NCBI RefSeq assembly: GCF_023156585.1
Contig: NZ_JALNMI010000003.1
Location: 248,001-312,000 of the forward strand
Origin: Subsaxibacter sp. CAU 1640
GTDB lineage: Bacteria > Bacteroidota > Bacteroidia > Flavobacteriales > Flavobacteriaceae
Length of the DNA stretch: 64,000 bases
Direction of reading: 5' to 3'
A program made the position numbers and the translations under genes. The notes under the pieces were generated by a model. That model made no database searches, was not told the DNA's origin, and saw only the letters and a program-made list of their open reading frames with translations. Of the stretch, positions 45,141 to 55,379 are shown one piece after another. The stretch's first letter is position 1, and every line of letters begins with the position of its first letter.

Positions 45141-46837
45141 AATTTTTTATTTGTGTCCGATATCGGGTCGTAAGAAGTGCCTGTTTTTCCTCGCAGACGC
45201 TCAAAGTTCTTATAGTTTCTATCAACCGATTCTTTACTTGATTGCTCAAATTCTTTGTTGGTGACTTCATATTGCTTTTGCAATTCCCCCAATCGAACTC
45301 TTAATTTGGATTCGATGGTATCATAATTCTTATCATCAATTAGATTTTTAAGCTCCTTCGGGTCTGCTTTTAAATCGTACAATTCCCATTGGTCAATATC
45401 GTCATAAACGTGAATCAATTTGTAACGTTCGGTACGAACTCCATACATCCGCTTGACCATATGAAACGCAGGAAAATCATAGTAGTGATAATAAATAGCA
45501 TCTCTAAATTCATCATTATCCGAATTTTTCGTCAGCAATGGTCTTAACGATTTTCCCTGCATATCATTCGGAATTTCCACTCCTGCAAAATCCAAAAATG
45601 TTTCGGCAAAATCCAAATTCTGGGTGAGTGCATTCACTTCAGTACCTTTTTTAATAACTCCTGGATATCTTGCTACCATTGGCATCGCCAGTGATTCTTC
45701 ATACATAAATCGTTTGTCGAACCATCCTTTTTCACCTAGATAAAACCCTTGGTCTGTCGTATAAATAATCAATGTGTTCTCTGAAAGTCCATTGGCATCG
45801 AGATAGTCCAAAATCTTTCCTACACCTTCATCTACAGCTTTAATCGTTGCCAGGTATTCGTGAAGATAGCGCTGGCCTTTCCAGATTGCCAATTCCTTCG
45901 GACTCATATTGGCATCGTGCATCGCATCATTCTTGGCTTGATAGGCTTTGTCCCAAGTAGCTCTTTGCTCTGGTGTCATTCGTTCAAAATCGGTAGTCCA
46001 AGGGTTGTGAGCCAACTCATTACTACCTTTTTCCTTGGTCATCTTCAAATCGTGACCTTCGTACATATCTTTGTAGATGGTCTGTTGTTGTTCTTTTGAT
46101 GCGATGGAACCTTCGTGGTCTGTAAAATAAGTATCTGGCAACGGAAATTCGACGTCATCATAAACATTCAAATGGCGCAACGCTGGCATCCAATTGCGAT
46201 GTGGCGCTTTGTGGTGTACCATCATCATAAATGGTTGATTAGTTCCTTTTACCGAATTCAGATATGAAATTGCATCTTCGGTGATAATATCCGTAGCATA
46301 ACCAGTGATGCGTGTCGTATCGACTCGCTTTTTCTGTTCATTATATGCAATAAAATCCGGGTTATAATAATTGCCCTGGTCTGTCAATATTTTCCAATGG
46401 TCAAAACCTTGAGGAAGTCCGTGTAGATGCCACTTCCCTATCATCGCAGTATTGTAACCTGCCTTTTGAAGCATTTTTGGAAACGTAGGTTGACTGCCGT
46501 CAAATTGGTCACCATTCATTCGGAAACCATTCACGTGGCTGTGTTTTCCTGTAAGCACTACTGCCCTACTCGGACCGCAAATGGAGTTTGTACAGAAATT
46601 ATTCTTGAAAATGGCACCATCATTGGCTATTCTATCTATGTTGGGCGTCGGTGCCAATTTACTAATTGGGTGGCCATAAGCGCTGATGGCCTGCGTTGCG
46701 TGGTCATCGGCCATTATGAAAATGATATTCGGGCGGGTTTGCTCTGAAACGGATGAAGGTTGGGTGCTGCTTTCCTGCATTTTGGTCTTGCAGGTAAACA
46801 ATGTTAGAGCCACAAATAACACAACTAATCGCTTCAT
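45137..46837 (-). CDS. Formylglycine-dependent sulfatase (S1 family)
   Basis: This 566-residue exported enzyme has a hydrophobic leader ending at a likely lipobox (LTLFTC, Cys16). It has metal-binding IIFIMADDHA (Asp44, Asp45), the formylglycine motif CGPSR (87-91, Cys type), TGKHSHVNG, MIGKWHLHG and TTDQGFYLGEKGWFDK. These are the complete S1 sulfatase set. It removes sulfate esters from a glycan, and its presence implies a sulfated (typically marine algal) substrate. No formylglycine-generating enzyme is in the window. It overlaps both neighbours by 4 bp. Confidence 0.93.
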   Translation of the reverse strand: MKRLVVLFVALTLFTCKTKMQESSTQPSSVSEQTRPNIIFIMADDHATQAISAYGHPISKLAPTPNIDRIANDGAIFKNNFCTNSICGPSRAVVLTGKHSHVNGFRMNGDQFDGSQPTFPKMLQKAGYNTAMIGKWHLHGLPQGFDHWKILTDQGNYYNPDFIAYNEQKKRVDTTRITGYATDIITEDAISYLNSVKGTNQPFMMMVHHKAPHRNWMPALRHLNVYDDVEFPLPDTYFTDHEGSIASKEQQQTIYKDMYEGHDLKMTKEKGSNELAHNPWTTDFERMTPEQRATWDKAYQAKNDAMHDANMSPKELAIWKGQRYLHEYLATIKAVDEGVGKILDYLDANGLSENTLIIYTTDQGFYLGEKGWFDKRFMYEESLAMPMVARYPGVIKKGTEVNALTQNLDFAETFLDFAGVEIPNDMQGKSLRPLLTKNSDNDEFRDAIYYHYYDFPAFHMVKRMYGVRTERYKLIHVYDDIDQWELYDLKADPKELKNLIDDKNYDTIESKLRVRLGELQKQYEVTNKEFEQSSKESVDRNYKNFERLRGKTGTSYDPISDTNKKL

Positions 46838-47733
46838 ATCTTCGTTACTATTTTGGTTGTTTGAATCACTTCTCTATTGAAAACCGTTTGGTTGAAAAAT
46901 GTAAATACATCATCCAAATGATCAAAAGGAATCGAAGACAACTCGTGCTTTCCTCCTAAAACCTTATAGAAATAAAACGGCTTTTCAAGTTTCTTCAATC
47001 GTTCTACAATAGTTGCCGAACCATCGAGCATCAAATAACCAACTCTCGAAGGCGCACACAAATGATGCGGTGCACTTCCGAAAGGCACCAAATTATCTTC
47101 CGTTCCGTGGAAAAAAGCCGAAGGCAAAGCATTCGTCATTGTGATGTAATCTGCATTTACCATCGCTCCTGCCAATGAAAATACACCTGCAAATTTGATA
47201 TTTTGATAAGGCTTTAAATCGTCCACAAAATATTCACGCATATAAACAGCGTTCAGCATACCTTCTGCACCAGCGCTACTGCCACCAGCAATGATTCTTG
47301 TGGTATCAGCGCCAAGCATCACACGGTTTTGATGAATGAATTTTGCAGCATCCAAAAAGTCAATTGCTGCATTTTTAAAGGTCAATAATTTTTCAGATTT
47401 TGGACAATCGCAACCAAAACCAGTTACTTGACCTTTTCGAGTCAATCGATATGAAATAAAAACACCTAAATAGCCGTTTTCTGCGGATAATTGAGCTAAT
47501 TTCACCTCACTCGGATAGGTTCGGTCGCCTCCAACGAAACCACCTCCGTGCATCCAAAGCATCACAGGCAACGAATCTGTTTTTTTATAGTTTTTAGGTG
47601 TATAGACATCCATTTTGAGCGTGTCTTTCCCTTTGATGGCATAAGTGTACGTCGTCACTTTCGCCTGTGAAAACGCTGTGCAAGAGATTAGAAGCAGTAG
47701 GTAAAATGCAATCTTCTTCATCATTTCAATCAT
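46834..47733 (-). CDS. Secreted alpha/beta-hydrolase esterase
   Basis: This 299-residue protein has a signal peptide (ending SCTAFSQ). Its motifs are those of the hormone-sensitive lipase/carboxylesterase group: oxyanion MLWMHGGGFVGGD, nucleophile elbow GGSSAGAEG, an acid in AFFHGTEDNLVPFG and His in GGKHELSS. It probably removes acetyl or similar esters from the glycan. The ATG at 47733 overlaps the GH2 stop as ATGA; ATGs four and five codons further in are also possible. Confidence 0.85.
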   Translation of the reverse strand: MIEMMKKIAFYLLLLISCTAFSQAKVTTYTYAIKGKDTLKMDVYTPKNYKKTDSLPVMLWMHGGGFVGGDRTYPSEVKLAQLSAENGYLGVFISYRLTRKGQVTGFGCDCPKSEKLLTFKNAAIDFLDAAKFIHQNRVMLGADTTRIIAGGSSAGAEGMLNAVYMREYFVDDLKPYQNIKFAGVFSLAGAMVNADYITMTNALPSAFFHGTEDNLVPFGSAPHHLCAPSRVGYLMLDGSATIVERLKKLEKPFYFYKVLGGKHELSSIPFDHLDDVFTFFNQTVFNREVIQTTKIVTKI

Positions 47734-50348
47734 AATTTTTCTATTAACAAACCGCTGATGACGGTTTTTCCTTCTATTGGTTTCAAATTTATCGTTAATC
47801 CTTCAGAATTTTTAATCTTTAACAAACCTGAAACAGTAATTCCATATTTGTCTGAATATTGTTGCGACATATTAAAGTTTAAAGCAAGTGTTTCATCATT
47901 CACAATCACATCAAAAACACGCTTTGAATCTTTATCAGCTGAAGTCGTCTTTGATTTCAAATTGTAAATAATATCAACTTCACTTTTCAATTGCGGCTCT
48001 ACAAAATACAAGGTTATTCTGTAATTTCCATCTGGAACGTCAACTTTATAAGTCGAGCAACCTTCAAGCATCGTTTGATACAATGGGTCGGCATTCGTGT
48101 TTTTGATGTTCTGCGGAATGCCTTGATGGTTTTCTTTATTGATATTGAATACTTCACCATCTATATGACCAAACAAGCCTTTGCTATATAGTCTATCAGC
48201 AACAAATGTGATGCCATTTTCCGAATCTTTGACGTTGAAATGCGAACCGATATTAATGCCCAATCGTTCTGGCAAGTCAGTTGATAAATCTTGAATCAAC
48301 GCAACATCAAGGTTTTCAGTTATTTCAAATGAATTTGAAACCATTCTCAAAGTATTTTTTCCTTGTGTGAAAGGAATTTCAGCTTCCGCAATACCTTCTA
48401 CAAACTTTAATGTTTTTAGCAAGTTTCCTTTCAGAAATAATTCAACTTCTTTTTGGTTGGAGAAGAAGGTTACTTTCTGGTCATTCTTTCCAACAATGTT
48501 CAACGTAGCATCTGTATGCAGTGACATATGAACAAAAGGCTCATTTTTATCCAAAACCGATTTATACCAATAATAAATATCCTTCGGCTCGCGATTATAC
48601 TGAACCAATCCTTTTTGATTGACGTGCGGAATGGCATCACCACGGAACTCGGAGCCAAAATCGGCAAAATTCCAAGCTGTCATTCCTGTCACAAAATCGC
48701 GCTCCTTCACTTGACGATAATAACCTGAATGTAATTTTAGTTGATATTCCTGTGAAAAATCATATTTCTTTGGTGTGTCGGTTGAAATGCGTGCATCAGT
48801 TCCAGGACCATATTCTGATACCATTATAGAACGATTGGGATAACGACGATGCTGTTTATCCAGAAACACACCTAAATCCTCAATTGTGTCGTGATACCAA
48901 CCGAAATACAGATTCCAACCAATCAGCATTGACAAATCGGCAATTTTTGTTTCGTTGTACAATTCATTAAAATGAAGCGCCATCACCGTTAAACGATTTG
49001 GAGCCAATTTTCGTGTCAAATCTTCCAGTTGTTTCGCCAATTCATACGTATAAACCTTGGCATCTTCTTTTTCCTCTTCGGTATTTCTATCGAACGCCAA
49101 ACGCAGGAAAATCTCGTTCATATAACCGAACATCACCACAGATGGGTAATTATAATATTGTTTGATATGCTCCTTTTGCATATCGATACTTGTCTGAAAA
49201 AATTCCTTTGTATTGGTCACTTTATTTACGATAGGAATTTCAGTCCAAACCAAGATACCAAGTTCATCGCACAACTTATAAAGTTCACGTCTATGAGGAT
49301 AATGTGCAAAGCGAATGACATTTGCACCCATATTTTTTATCAGATGAATGTCTTTTTCCTGAAGGTGCAAAGGAACGGCGTTTCCAAAACTCTCATAATC
49401 TTGATGACGATTGACACCGATGAGTTTATATGGTTTTCCATTGAGCGAAAAACCAGTATTTGGGTCTACAGAACACCATCTGAATGCGATGGATTGTTCT
49501 CTAAAATCAATTGGATTTTTATTTGAATCCGATAGTTTTATCTGAAGTTTGTAGAGACTTGGAGATTCTGGACTCCAGAGTTTTGGGTCTTGAATTTTTG
49601 GGAATTTTATATGGACTTCTGTGGAAGCATTTGCATTCAACTTCACTGTTTCACTTTTCGTCAGAAGTACTTTGCCTTCATAAGAAATTGAAAGCTCTAA
49701 CTGTGTTGTAGATTTTGAATTATCGAAGTTATCAACCAAAACGGTCACGTCAACTTCAGCACTTTCATTAGAAACGTTAGAATAATTGACGTAAAAGCCA
49801 TCAGAAGCAAAATCGTTAAGGGAAATGTGTTGTTTTGGAACCGAAATGAGTTCGACATCGCGATAAATGCCTCCATAAAACGTAAAGTCGGCATTTAACG
49901 GAGGAATATTGTCATCGTGCGAATTATCGACTGTCACTTCAATCAAATTGAAATCGTCATAATTCAGCCACTTTGTAATGTTGTAATTAAAGGCCGTGTA
50001 GCCACCTTTATGCGTCCCGACCTCTTGACCATTTACAAAAACCTTTGCATCCTGATTGACGGCGTTGAATTTTAAATAATGGATGTTGTCAGACTGTGAT
50101 TTTGAAAGAAAAAGTTGTTTTTTATAATACCCTTTGCCGCGACGATAACCAGGCTCGTCATCAAAAGCATCCTTGTCATTCCAAGTATGCGGAATGTTTA
50201 TCGTTTCCCAGTTGGTCTTATCTTCTGAAAACTGCCAACCTGAATTAATGATTTGTTGTTGTGAAAATGATGTAAACGAAAAAACCATCCACAATGCCAT
50301 CAAACAAATGATGTTTAACTGAAACATTGTGAACGGTTTAAATTTCAT
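47730..50348 (-). CDS. GH2 family glycoside hydrolase with C-terminal malectin-like domain
   Basis: This 872-residue exported enzyme has the GH2 order: an N-terminal jelly-roll sugar-binding domain (WETINIPHTWNDKDAF, GYYKKQLFL), an immunoglobulin-like domain (about 175-290), and a TIM barrel. GVNRHQDYESFG, acid/base Glu412 in FGYMNEIF and nucleophile Glu512 in MVSEYGPG mark the active site. A malectin-like segment (about 720-870; FVADRLYSKGLFGHIDGEV) probably binds carbohydrate. Likely activities are beta-galactosidase or beta-glucuronidase; the sequence does not separate these. Confidence 0.9.
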   Translation of the reverse strand: MKFKPFTMFQLNIICLMALWMVFSFTSFSQQQIINSGWQFSEDKTNWETINIPHTWNDKDAFDDEPGYRRGKGYYKKQLFLSKSQSDNIHYLKFNAVNQDAKVFVNGQEVGTHKGGYTAFNYNITKWLNYDDFNLIEVTVDNSHDDNIPPLNADFTFYGGIYRDVELISVPKQHISLNDFASDGFYVNYSNVSNESAEVDVTVLVDNFDNSKSTTQLELSISYEGKVLLTKSETVKLNANASTEVHIKFPKIQDPKLWSPESPSLYKLQIKLSDSNKNPIDFREQSIAFRWCSVDPNTGFSLNGKPYKLIGVNRHQDYESFGNAVPLHLQEKDIHLIKNMGANVIRFAHYPHRRELYKLCDELGILVWTEIPIVNKVTNTKEFFQTSIDMQKEHIKQYYNYPSVVMFGYMNEIFLRLAFDRNTEEEKEDAKVYTYELAKQLEDLTRKLAPNRLTVMALHFNELYNETKIADLSMLIGWNLYFGWYHDTIEDLGVFLDKQHRRYPNRSIMVSEYGPGTDARISTDTPKKYDFSQEYQLKLHSGYYRQVKERDFVTGMTAWNFADFGSEFRGDAIPHVNQKGLVQYNREPKDIYYWYKSVLDKNEPFVHMSLHTDATLNIVGKNDQKVTFFSNQKEVELFLKGNLLKTLKFVEGIAEAEIPFTQGKNTLRMVSNSFEITENLDVALIQDLSTDLPERLGINIGSHFNVKDSENGITFVADRLYSKGLFGHIDGEVFNINKENHQGIPQNIKNTNADPLYQTMLEGCSTYKVDVPDGNYRITLYFVEPQLKSEVDIIYNLKSKTTSADKDSKRVFDVIVNDETLALNFNMSQQYSDKYGITVSGLLKIKNSEGLTINLKPIEGKTVISGLLIEKL

Positions 50349-50359
50349 AAGTTAATCAA

Positions 50360-51283
50360 TTACTTAATAATTAATTTAGAAGTCGTTTTCTTGTTGTTTG
50401 CTGTCACTTCCAGAATGTAGGTACCAGCAGATAATTGTGTATTTTTACTAGAATTTCTTTCCCAAACATAAGAGAAGTCTCCAGCTGGTTGTTCTTCATT
50501 CAAAAGAGATTGAACCAATCTTCCATTGATATCGAACATCTCTATTTTCAAGTTAGATGCTTCATTCAAGAACAATTTCACTTCAAATCTGTCTGAAACA
50601 GGATTTGGGAACACATTCAATTTTGAAATCAAATTAACTGACTCAACAGAAAGTGGTGCATCACTTGTAATCATTTCGATGGCTCCTAAATAGTAGAAAC
50701 CACTGCCATTGTCGTTATTAGGACCTGGTGCTGCCGTGAAAACAATCGCATTGCTACCGTTTGGTTGAATATTCATAACAGTTGCAGTATTCATTGTATT
50801 GTTCGAAGCATTTAAATAACCAACAGATGCTGATGAGCCAGCTACAGTATATATAGCTTCTCTATTGTCACTTACATTGTTCCTTGATGCAAAAATTGAG
50901 AACGAATAGTATTTAGTAGGATCAAGACCTGTCAGAGTAAAACCTCCTGTAGGCTCGGTCGCCCCTTGAAATACTGCAGTGTTACCAAAAAAACTATCTG
51001 CAGCAGCAGAACTTGGAAAAGGTAGTGATGCATCTGGTGTAGGATTTCCTGCTGTATTAACTGTATTGAATGCGTCGTCAACAGTCAACGTTACACCTGT
51101 ACTAGCCCCAGAATCATCAACTAAAGCTAAAGTGATGCCTGAAGCACTTGCTGCATTAGCCACAGCAACGTTATTCCAATTTCCAGTTGTAGTATTGGTT
51201 GTAATACCAAAGTCAACGTATGTATATTGCTGTGCAAAAGACGCATACGAGATTAAAACGAAAATAAAAGTAATTTTTTTCAT
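50360..51283 (-). CDS. T9SS-exported protein with an unassigned beta-rich module
   Basis: This 307-residue protein has a signal peptide (ending ASFAQQ). A module of about 200 residues (about 20-205; YTYVDFGITTNTTTGNWNNV, GGFTLTGLDPTKYYSFSIFAS, NNDNGSGFYYLGAIEMI) also opens the next upstream gene at about 60% visible identity. A C-terminal T9SS sorting domain (about 225-307; LNVFPNPVSDRF, MFDINGRLVQS, LSAGTYILEV) follows. No catalytic residues are apparent. It probably binds carbohydrate at the cell surface. Confidence 0.82.
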   Translation of the reverse strand: MKKITFIFVLISYASFAQQYTYVDFGITTNTTTGNWNNVAVANAASASGITLALVDDSGASTGVTLTVDDAFNTVNTAGNPTPDASLPFPSSAAADSFFGNTAVFQGATEPTGGFTLTGLDPTKYYSFSIFASRNNVSDNREAIYTVAGSSASVGYLNASNNTMNTATVMNIQPNGSNAIVFTAAPGPNNDNGSGFYYLGAIEMITSDAPLSVESVNLISKLNVFPNPVSDRFEVKLFLNEASNLKIEMFDINGRLVQSLLNEEQPAGDFSYVWERNSSKNTQLSAGTYILEVTANNKKTTSKLIIK

Positions 51284-51295
51284 GAGTTTTTGTTT

Positions 51296-53128
51296 TTAGT
51301 TAATAATGATTTTGCTTGTTACCGATTTATTGTTGTAATTTATAGACATAATGTAGATACCAGATTTCAAAGTACCTCTTGTCACTTGAATTTGATTGTT
51401 ACTTACTGTTTGATTACTGGAAAATACATTTTTACCAAGCATATCAGTCATCGTGACGTTCACATTTCCGAAAACAGCTTCAGAAAACTGAATTGTGCAA
51501 TTTTGGATCATCGGATTAGGAAATATCTTTGTGGTTGCCACTTGAAAATCTTCAACAGATAAGGCTGCATTCATGACAGCTGTGTGAATTCCTTTTCCTA
51601 AAATTCTTTGGAACAATATCAAATGCGCAGCGTCATTCATGTGTATGCCGTCTCCTGAATCATATTGTGGCAAAATGCCATTGTTATCGGCAACTGGAAA
51701 TCCAGTCCAGAAATCAACAGTATTATCGTTACCAAATAGATTATAGGTCTCGGTAATCATCTGTAATTGAATATTTAAGTTGGTTGTATTGGCACCAAAA
51801 TTTCTTGGTTGTGGTGTTGTCACCCATAAAGGAACATTGGCACTTGCGGCATCAGCACTAATCAAATTATAATTTGCAATTTGGTCAGCCACAGGATAAC
51901 CACTTGCCGCATCGTTGGATGGCATATTGATAATTATACCACCAGGATTCAAAGACAAAGCTTTCGTAATGTTGCGTTCCGTATCAATGGTTCTATTAAC
52001 ACCAGCAGGAATGGTTGAACCTGTAGGCAGAATGTTATAGGTTGCAAATCCACCAAGAGCCAAATTGATAACTTCATATCGCGTATCGCCTTCCACCAAA
52101 TACGTTCTGTAACGGTTTACCCAAGCATTATTTCCATCAGAAGGGCCTGTTCCTGCAGCGGTTGAAGAACCCAAAACAACAATTCTAAAAACATCACCTT
52201 CATTCGGAATAATTTCGAATGTACCATCACTTGTATCTGCCAAGCCTTCTCCCGAAATACGAATCAAGCAGTCTGTAGAAATTTGGTTTGGCACCACATA
52301 ATCATAATACTGCAAAGAACCTGGTGCTGTTGCAACAACATTCCAATTGGCTCCATTATCTGAAGAAAATTCAATTTGCATATCAGTAATAGAAATGCTT
52401 TCCCACTTGATCCTAACAGTTTTTCCAACTTCCCATAAATGACCACCATTTGGATAGGTCAAAGCCAATTCTGGGTCTGGAGTGGTATCACCAATTGGCG
52501 TATCACTTTTAATCAATTGCAATGCTCCCAAGTAATAAAATCCAAAACCATTGTTATTGTTCGGACCAGGTTGCGCGGTCAATGTAATTTCTCCGCTTGC
52601 ATTCGGCTGAATATTCAAGATATCCGCAGTATTGCTAGTATTATTGGAAGGGTTCAAAGCTTGTGAAGCAGTGGTTGAACCAACAACGGTATACAGCGTT
52701 TCACGATTATCGCTTACACCGGTTCTAGAACTGAATACTGAAAAGGAGTAGTATTTGGTGGGGTCAAGACCAGAAAGCGTAAAACCACCTGTTGGATTGA
52801 CATTTCCATTGAAACCTGCATCTGTAGCTCCAAAAAAACTATCACGAGTAGCAGATGAAGGAAATGGCAGAGCACCATTCGGGCTTGTGGTTCCGTTAGC
52901 GTTAATATGGTCAAAAGAATCTGTCAACGTCAACACAGCACCAGTTGTATTTCCGTTGCTGTCAATAAGGTTCAAAGTCAAACCATCCTGATTTTGGGTC
53001 GAAACCACCAGATTATTCCAGTTGCCCGAAGTGACCGTTCCGGAGTTTCCAAAATCGATATAGGAATACTCTTGAGAGTAGCCTATAAAGCTGGTTATCA
53101 ATAAAAGGGAGAGTAAAATTTTTTTCAT
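51296..53128 (-). CDS. T9SS-exported SGNH/GDSL hydrolase with shared N-terminal module
   Basis: This 610-residue protein has a signal peptide, then the same ~200-residue module as its downstream neighbour. A short Ig-like strand region (about 225-305; TYPNGGHLWEVGKTVRIKWE) is followed by an SGNH hydrolase (about 308-520) with block I VVLGSSTAAGTG (Ser nucleophile), GGFATYNIL, NMPSNDAASG and block V DGIHMNDAAH (Asp-x-x-His). A T9SS sorting domain follows (KIFPNPMIQN). It is probably a carbohydrate esterase that removes acyl groups from the target glycan. Confidence 0.87.
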   Translation of the reverse strand: MKKILLSLLLITSFIGYSQEYSYIDFGNSGTVTSGNWNNLVVSTQNQDGLTLNLIDSNGNTTGAVLTLTDSFDHINANGTTSPNGALPFPSSATRDSFFGATDAGFNGNVNPTGGFTLSGLDPTKYYSFSVFSSRTGVSDNRETLYTVVGSTTASQALNPSNNTSNTADILNIQPNASGEITLTAQPGPNNNNGFGFYYLGALQLIKSDTPIGDTTPDPELALTYPNGGHLWEVGKTVRIKWESISITDMQIEFSSDNGANWNVVATAPGSLQYYDYVVPNQISTDCLIRISGEGLADTSDGTFEIIPNEGDVFRIVVLGSSTAAGTGPSDGNNAWVNRYRTYLVEGDTRYEVINLALGGFATYNILPTGSTIPAGVNRTIDTERNITKALSLNPGGIIINMPSNDAASGYPVADQIANYNLISADAASANVPLWVTTPQPRNFGANTTNLNIQLQMITETYNLFGNDNTVDFWTGFPVADNNGILPQYDSGDGIHMNDAAHLILFQRILGKGIHTAVMNAALSVEDFQVATTKIFPNPMIQNCTIQFSEAVFGNVNVTMTDMLGKNVFSSNQTVSNNQIQVTRGTLKSGIYIMSINYNNKSVTSKIIIN

Positions 53129-53146
53129 ATAATTATTGTTTAAGTT

Positions 53147-55369
53147 TTATTTAAGTGTGAATGTATGCTTGAATTTAAAATCTGAACTTGGTGCGATGGC
53201 GATCTCAAATTCGCCAGATTCAACCCCAAAGATGTTTTCATTGTTATAATATTTCAAATCTTCTACCGAAATGGTAAAGGATACTGTTTTGCTTTCTCCT
53301 TTTTTCAGGAATATTTTTTGGAAACCTTTCAACTCCTTTACAGGTCTTGTGATGCTTCCGAATCTATCGTGAACGTACAATTGTACAATTTCATAGCCAT
53401 CAACAGTTCCAGTATTCGTGATGGTTGCTGTTGCAGTCAATTTGTCGTTCATACCGATTTCATTGGAAGATAATTTCAAATCTGAATATTGAAACGTTGT
53501 GTAGCTTAATCCAAAACCGAAAGGAAACAATGGCGTGTTTGGCACATCGATATAGTTTGACTTATAATCTTGTGTCGGATTGTTATCAGGAATCGGACGA
53601 CCTGTGTTTTTCATACTATAATAAATTGGAACTTGACCAACATTCCTTGGGAATGTGATGGTCAATTTTGCCGAAGGATTGTAGGTACCAAAAAGCACAT
53701 CGCAAACGCCGCTTCCTCCCATCGTTCCAGGAAACCAAGCTTCTAAAATAGCATCCACTTGGCTGATTTCTTCGGAAAGATTCAGCGGTCGACCATTCAT
53801 CAACACCAAAACTATTTTTTTGTTCGGAACCGCTTCACGTATTTTTTTGATAAGTTTTGGCTGAATTCCAGGAATTTTCAAATTGGTTCTTGAAGCTGCT
53901 TCGCCACTCATTCCGTGGTCTTCGCCCATCACAAGCAACACAACATCTGCTTTTTTCGCTGCATCGATTGCTTCCTGAAAGCCTTTTTCATCATCTTTTA
54001 CAATGTCACATCCTTTCGCATAAATGATTTGGTTGTCTTTCAGAAATTCTTGCAAACCTTCAAAAACACTTACGGATTTACCTTTTCTATCGCCTGCGCC
54101 TCCCCAATTTCCATTGATGTGATACTCATCTTTTGCCAAAGGACCAATCAACGCGATGGTTTTGGTTTTATCCAATGGCAAGGCGTTATTATTATTTTGA
54201 AGCAAAACAGACGATGCAGCAGCAGCTTCACGAGCTGCTTTCAAAAATTCGGGTTTGTAGATGGTTTCCTGTTGTCTTTTTTCATCTGAATAATGGTAAG
54301 GGTCATCAAACAATCCCAACTTAAACTTGGTCAGTAAAATACGTCTGCAAGCATCATTTATGGTCGCTTCATCAACTTTACCTTCCGCTACCAAATCCTT
54401 CAAGAATTTTCGATAGAGATGTCCCATCATATCCATATCGACTCCAGCGTTCATCCCTATTCGAGCGGCATCAATACTATCTTTTGCAAATCCGTGTGGA
54501 ATCATTTCATTTACAGAGGTATAATCCGACACGACAAAACCGTCGAATTTCCATTCATCGTGCAAAATATCACGAAGTGTGAATTTATTTCCAGAGGTTG
54601 GAACGCCATTCAATTCGTTAAAAGCCGACATAAAGGTTTCGACACCTACGTCAACCGTCGCCTTAAATGGAGGCAAATACACATTTCGCAACTCGTCTTC
54701 ACTCATATTGACCGTGTGATAATCACGTCCAGCTTGGGCTGCGCCATAAGCGACATAATGTTTTGAACAGGCCAAAATCGTATTGTTTTTTGATAAATCA
54801 TCACCTTGATAACCTTTCACATAAGCTTTTGCGATTTCACTTCCCAGATATACATCTTCGCCAGCACCTTCTGAAATTCGTCCCCAGCGAGGGTCACGAG
54901 CAATGTCAACCATAGGTGAAAATGTCCAATGCAATCCTTCCGCAGAAGCTTCTTCCGCAGCAATCCGTGAATAATTTTCAACCATATTCATATCCCAACT
55001 CGCAGCCATTCCAAGGTTTATTGGGAAAATGGTGCGGTGTCCGTGAATGACATCGTAGCCAAATAATATCGGAATGCCAAGACGTGATTCTTCCACGGCA
55101 ATTTTCTGCAAATCACGCGTTGCTTTTGCTGTGTAAACATTCAGCATCGCTCCCATATTGCCTTCCTTGATGAATTTGACATTATCTGTACTGACGGTAG
55201 GACCTGTTTTGTCCCATCCACCACCATACATCACGGTTTGGCCAATTTTTTCTTCCAAAGTCATCAATTTCATCAGTGAATCGACCTTGGCTTCGTAATT
55301 AGGTTGCTGCGCAAAAACTCCCAATGTGAGAAATGCTGCGGTAAATTGTATGGTGACTTTAAGGTTCAT
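53147..55369 (-). CDS. Periplasmic GH3 beta-glucosidase (BglX-like)
   Basis: This 740-residue enzyme has a cleavable signal peptide (LGVFAQ) rather than a lipobox, so it should be periplasmic. GH3 motifs are HWTFSPMVDIARDPRWGRIS, nucleophile Asp282 in FVVSDYTSVNEM, GEDHGMSGEAASR in the second domain, and PFGFGLSYTTFQYSDL starting the fibronectin-III-like end. It is one of three GH3 genes in this locus. By family it is an exo-beta-glucosidase or xylosidase. Confidence 0.92.
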   Translation of the reverse strand: MNLKVTIQFTAAFLTLGVFAQQPNYEAKVDSLMKLMTLEEKIGQTVMYGGGWDKTGPTVSTDNVKFIKEGNMGAMLNVYTAKATRDLQKIAVEESRLGIPILFGYDVIHGHRTIFPINLGMAASWDMNMVENYSRIAAEEASAEGLHWTFSPMVDIARDPRWGRISEGAGEDVYLGSEIAKAYVKGYQGDDLSKNNTILACSKHYVAYGAAQAGRDYHTVNMSEDELRNVYLPPFKATVDVGVETFMSAFNELNGVPTSGNKFTLRDILHDEWKFDGFVVSDYTSVNEMIPHGFAKDSIDAARIGMNAGVDMDMMGHLYRKFLKDLVAEGKVDEATINDACRRILLTKFKLGLFDDPYHYSDEKRQQETIYKPEFLKAAREAAAASSVLLQNNNNALPLDKTKTIALIGPLAKDEYHINGNWGGAGDRKGKSVSVFEGLQEFLKDNQIIYAKGCDIVKDDEKGFQEAIDAAKKADVVLLVMGEDHGMSGEAASRTNLKIPGIQPKLIKKIREAVPNKKIVLVLMNGRPLNLSEEISQVDAILEAWFPGTMGGSGVCDVLFGTYNPSAKLTITFPRNVGQVPIYYSMKNTGRPIPDNNPTQDYKSNYIDVPNTPLFPFGFGLSYTTFQYSDLKLSSNEIGMNDKLTATATITNTGTVDGYEIVQLYVHDRFGSITRPVKELKGFQKIFLKKGESKTVSFTISVEDLKYYNNENIFGVESGEFEIAIAPSSDFKFKHTFTLK

Positions 55370-55379
55370 CTCTTAAATT

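Noticed and set aside
49029-49526. A 165-codon plus-strand frame antisense to the GH2 gene
   Set aside because: It overlaps a complete GH2 catalytic region on the other strand and has no independent support.
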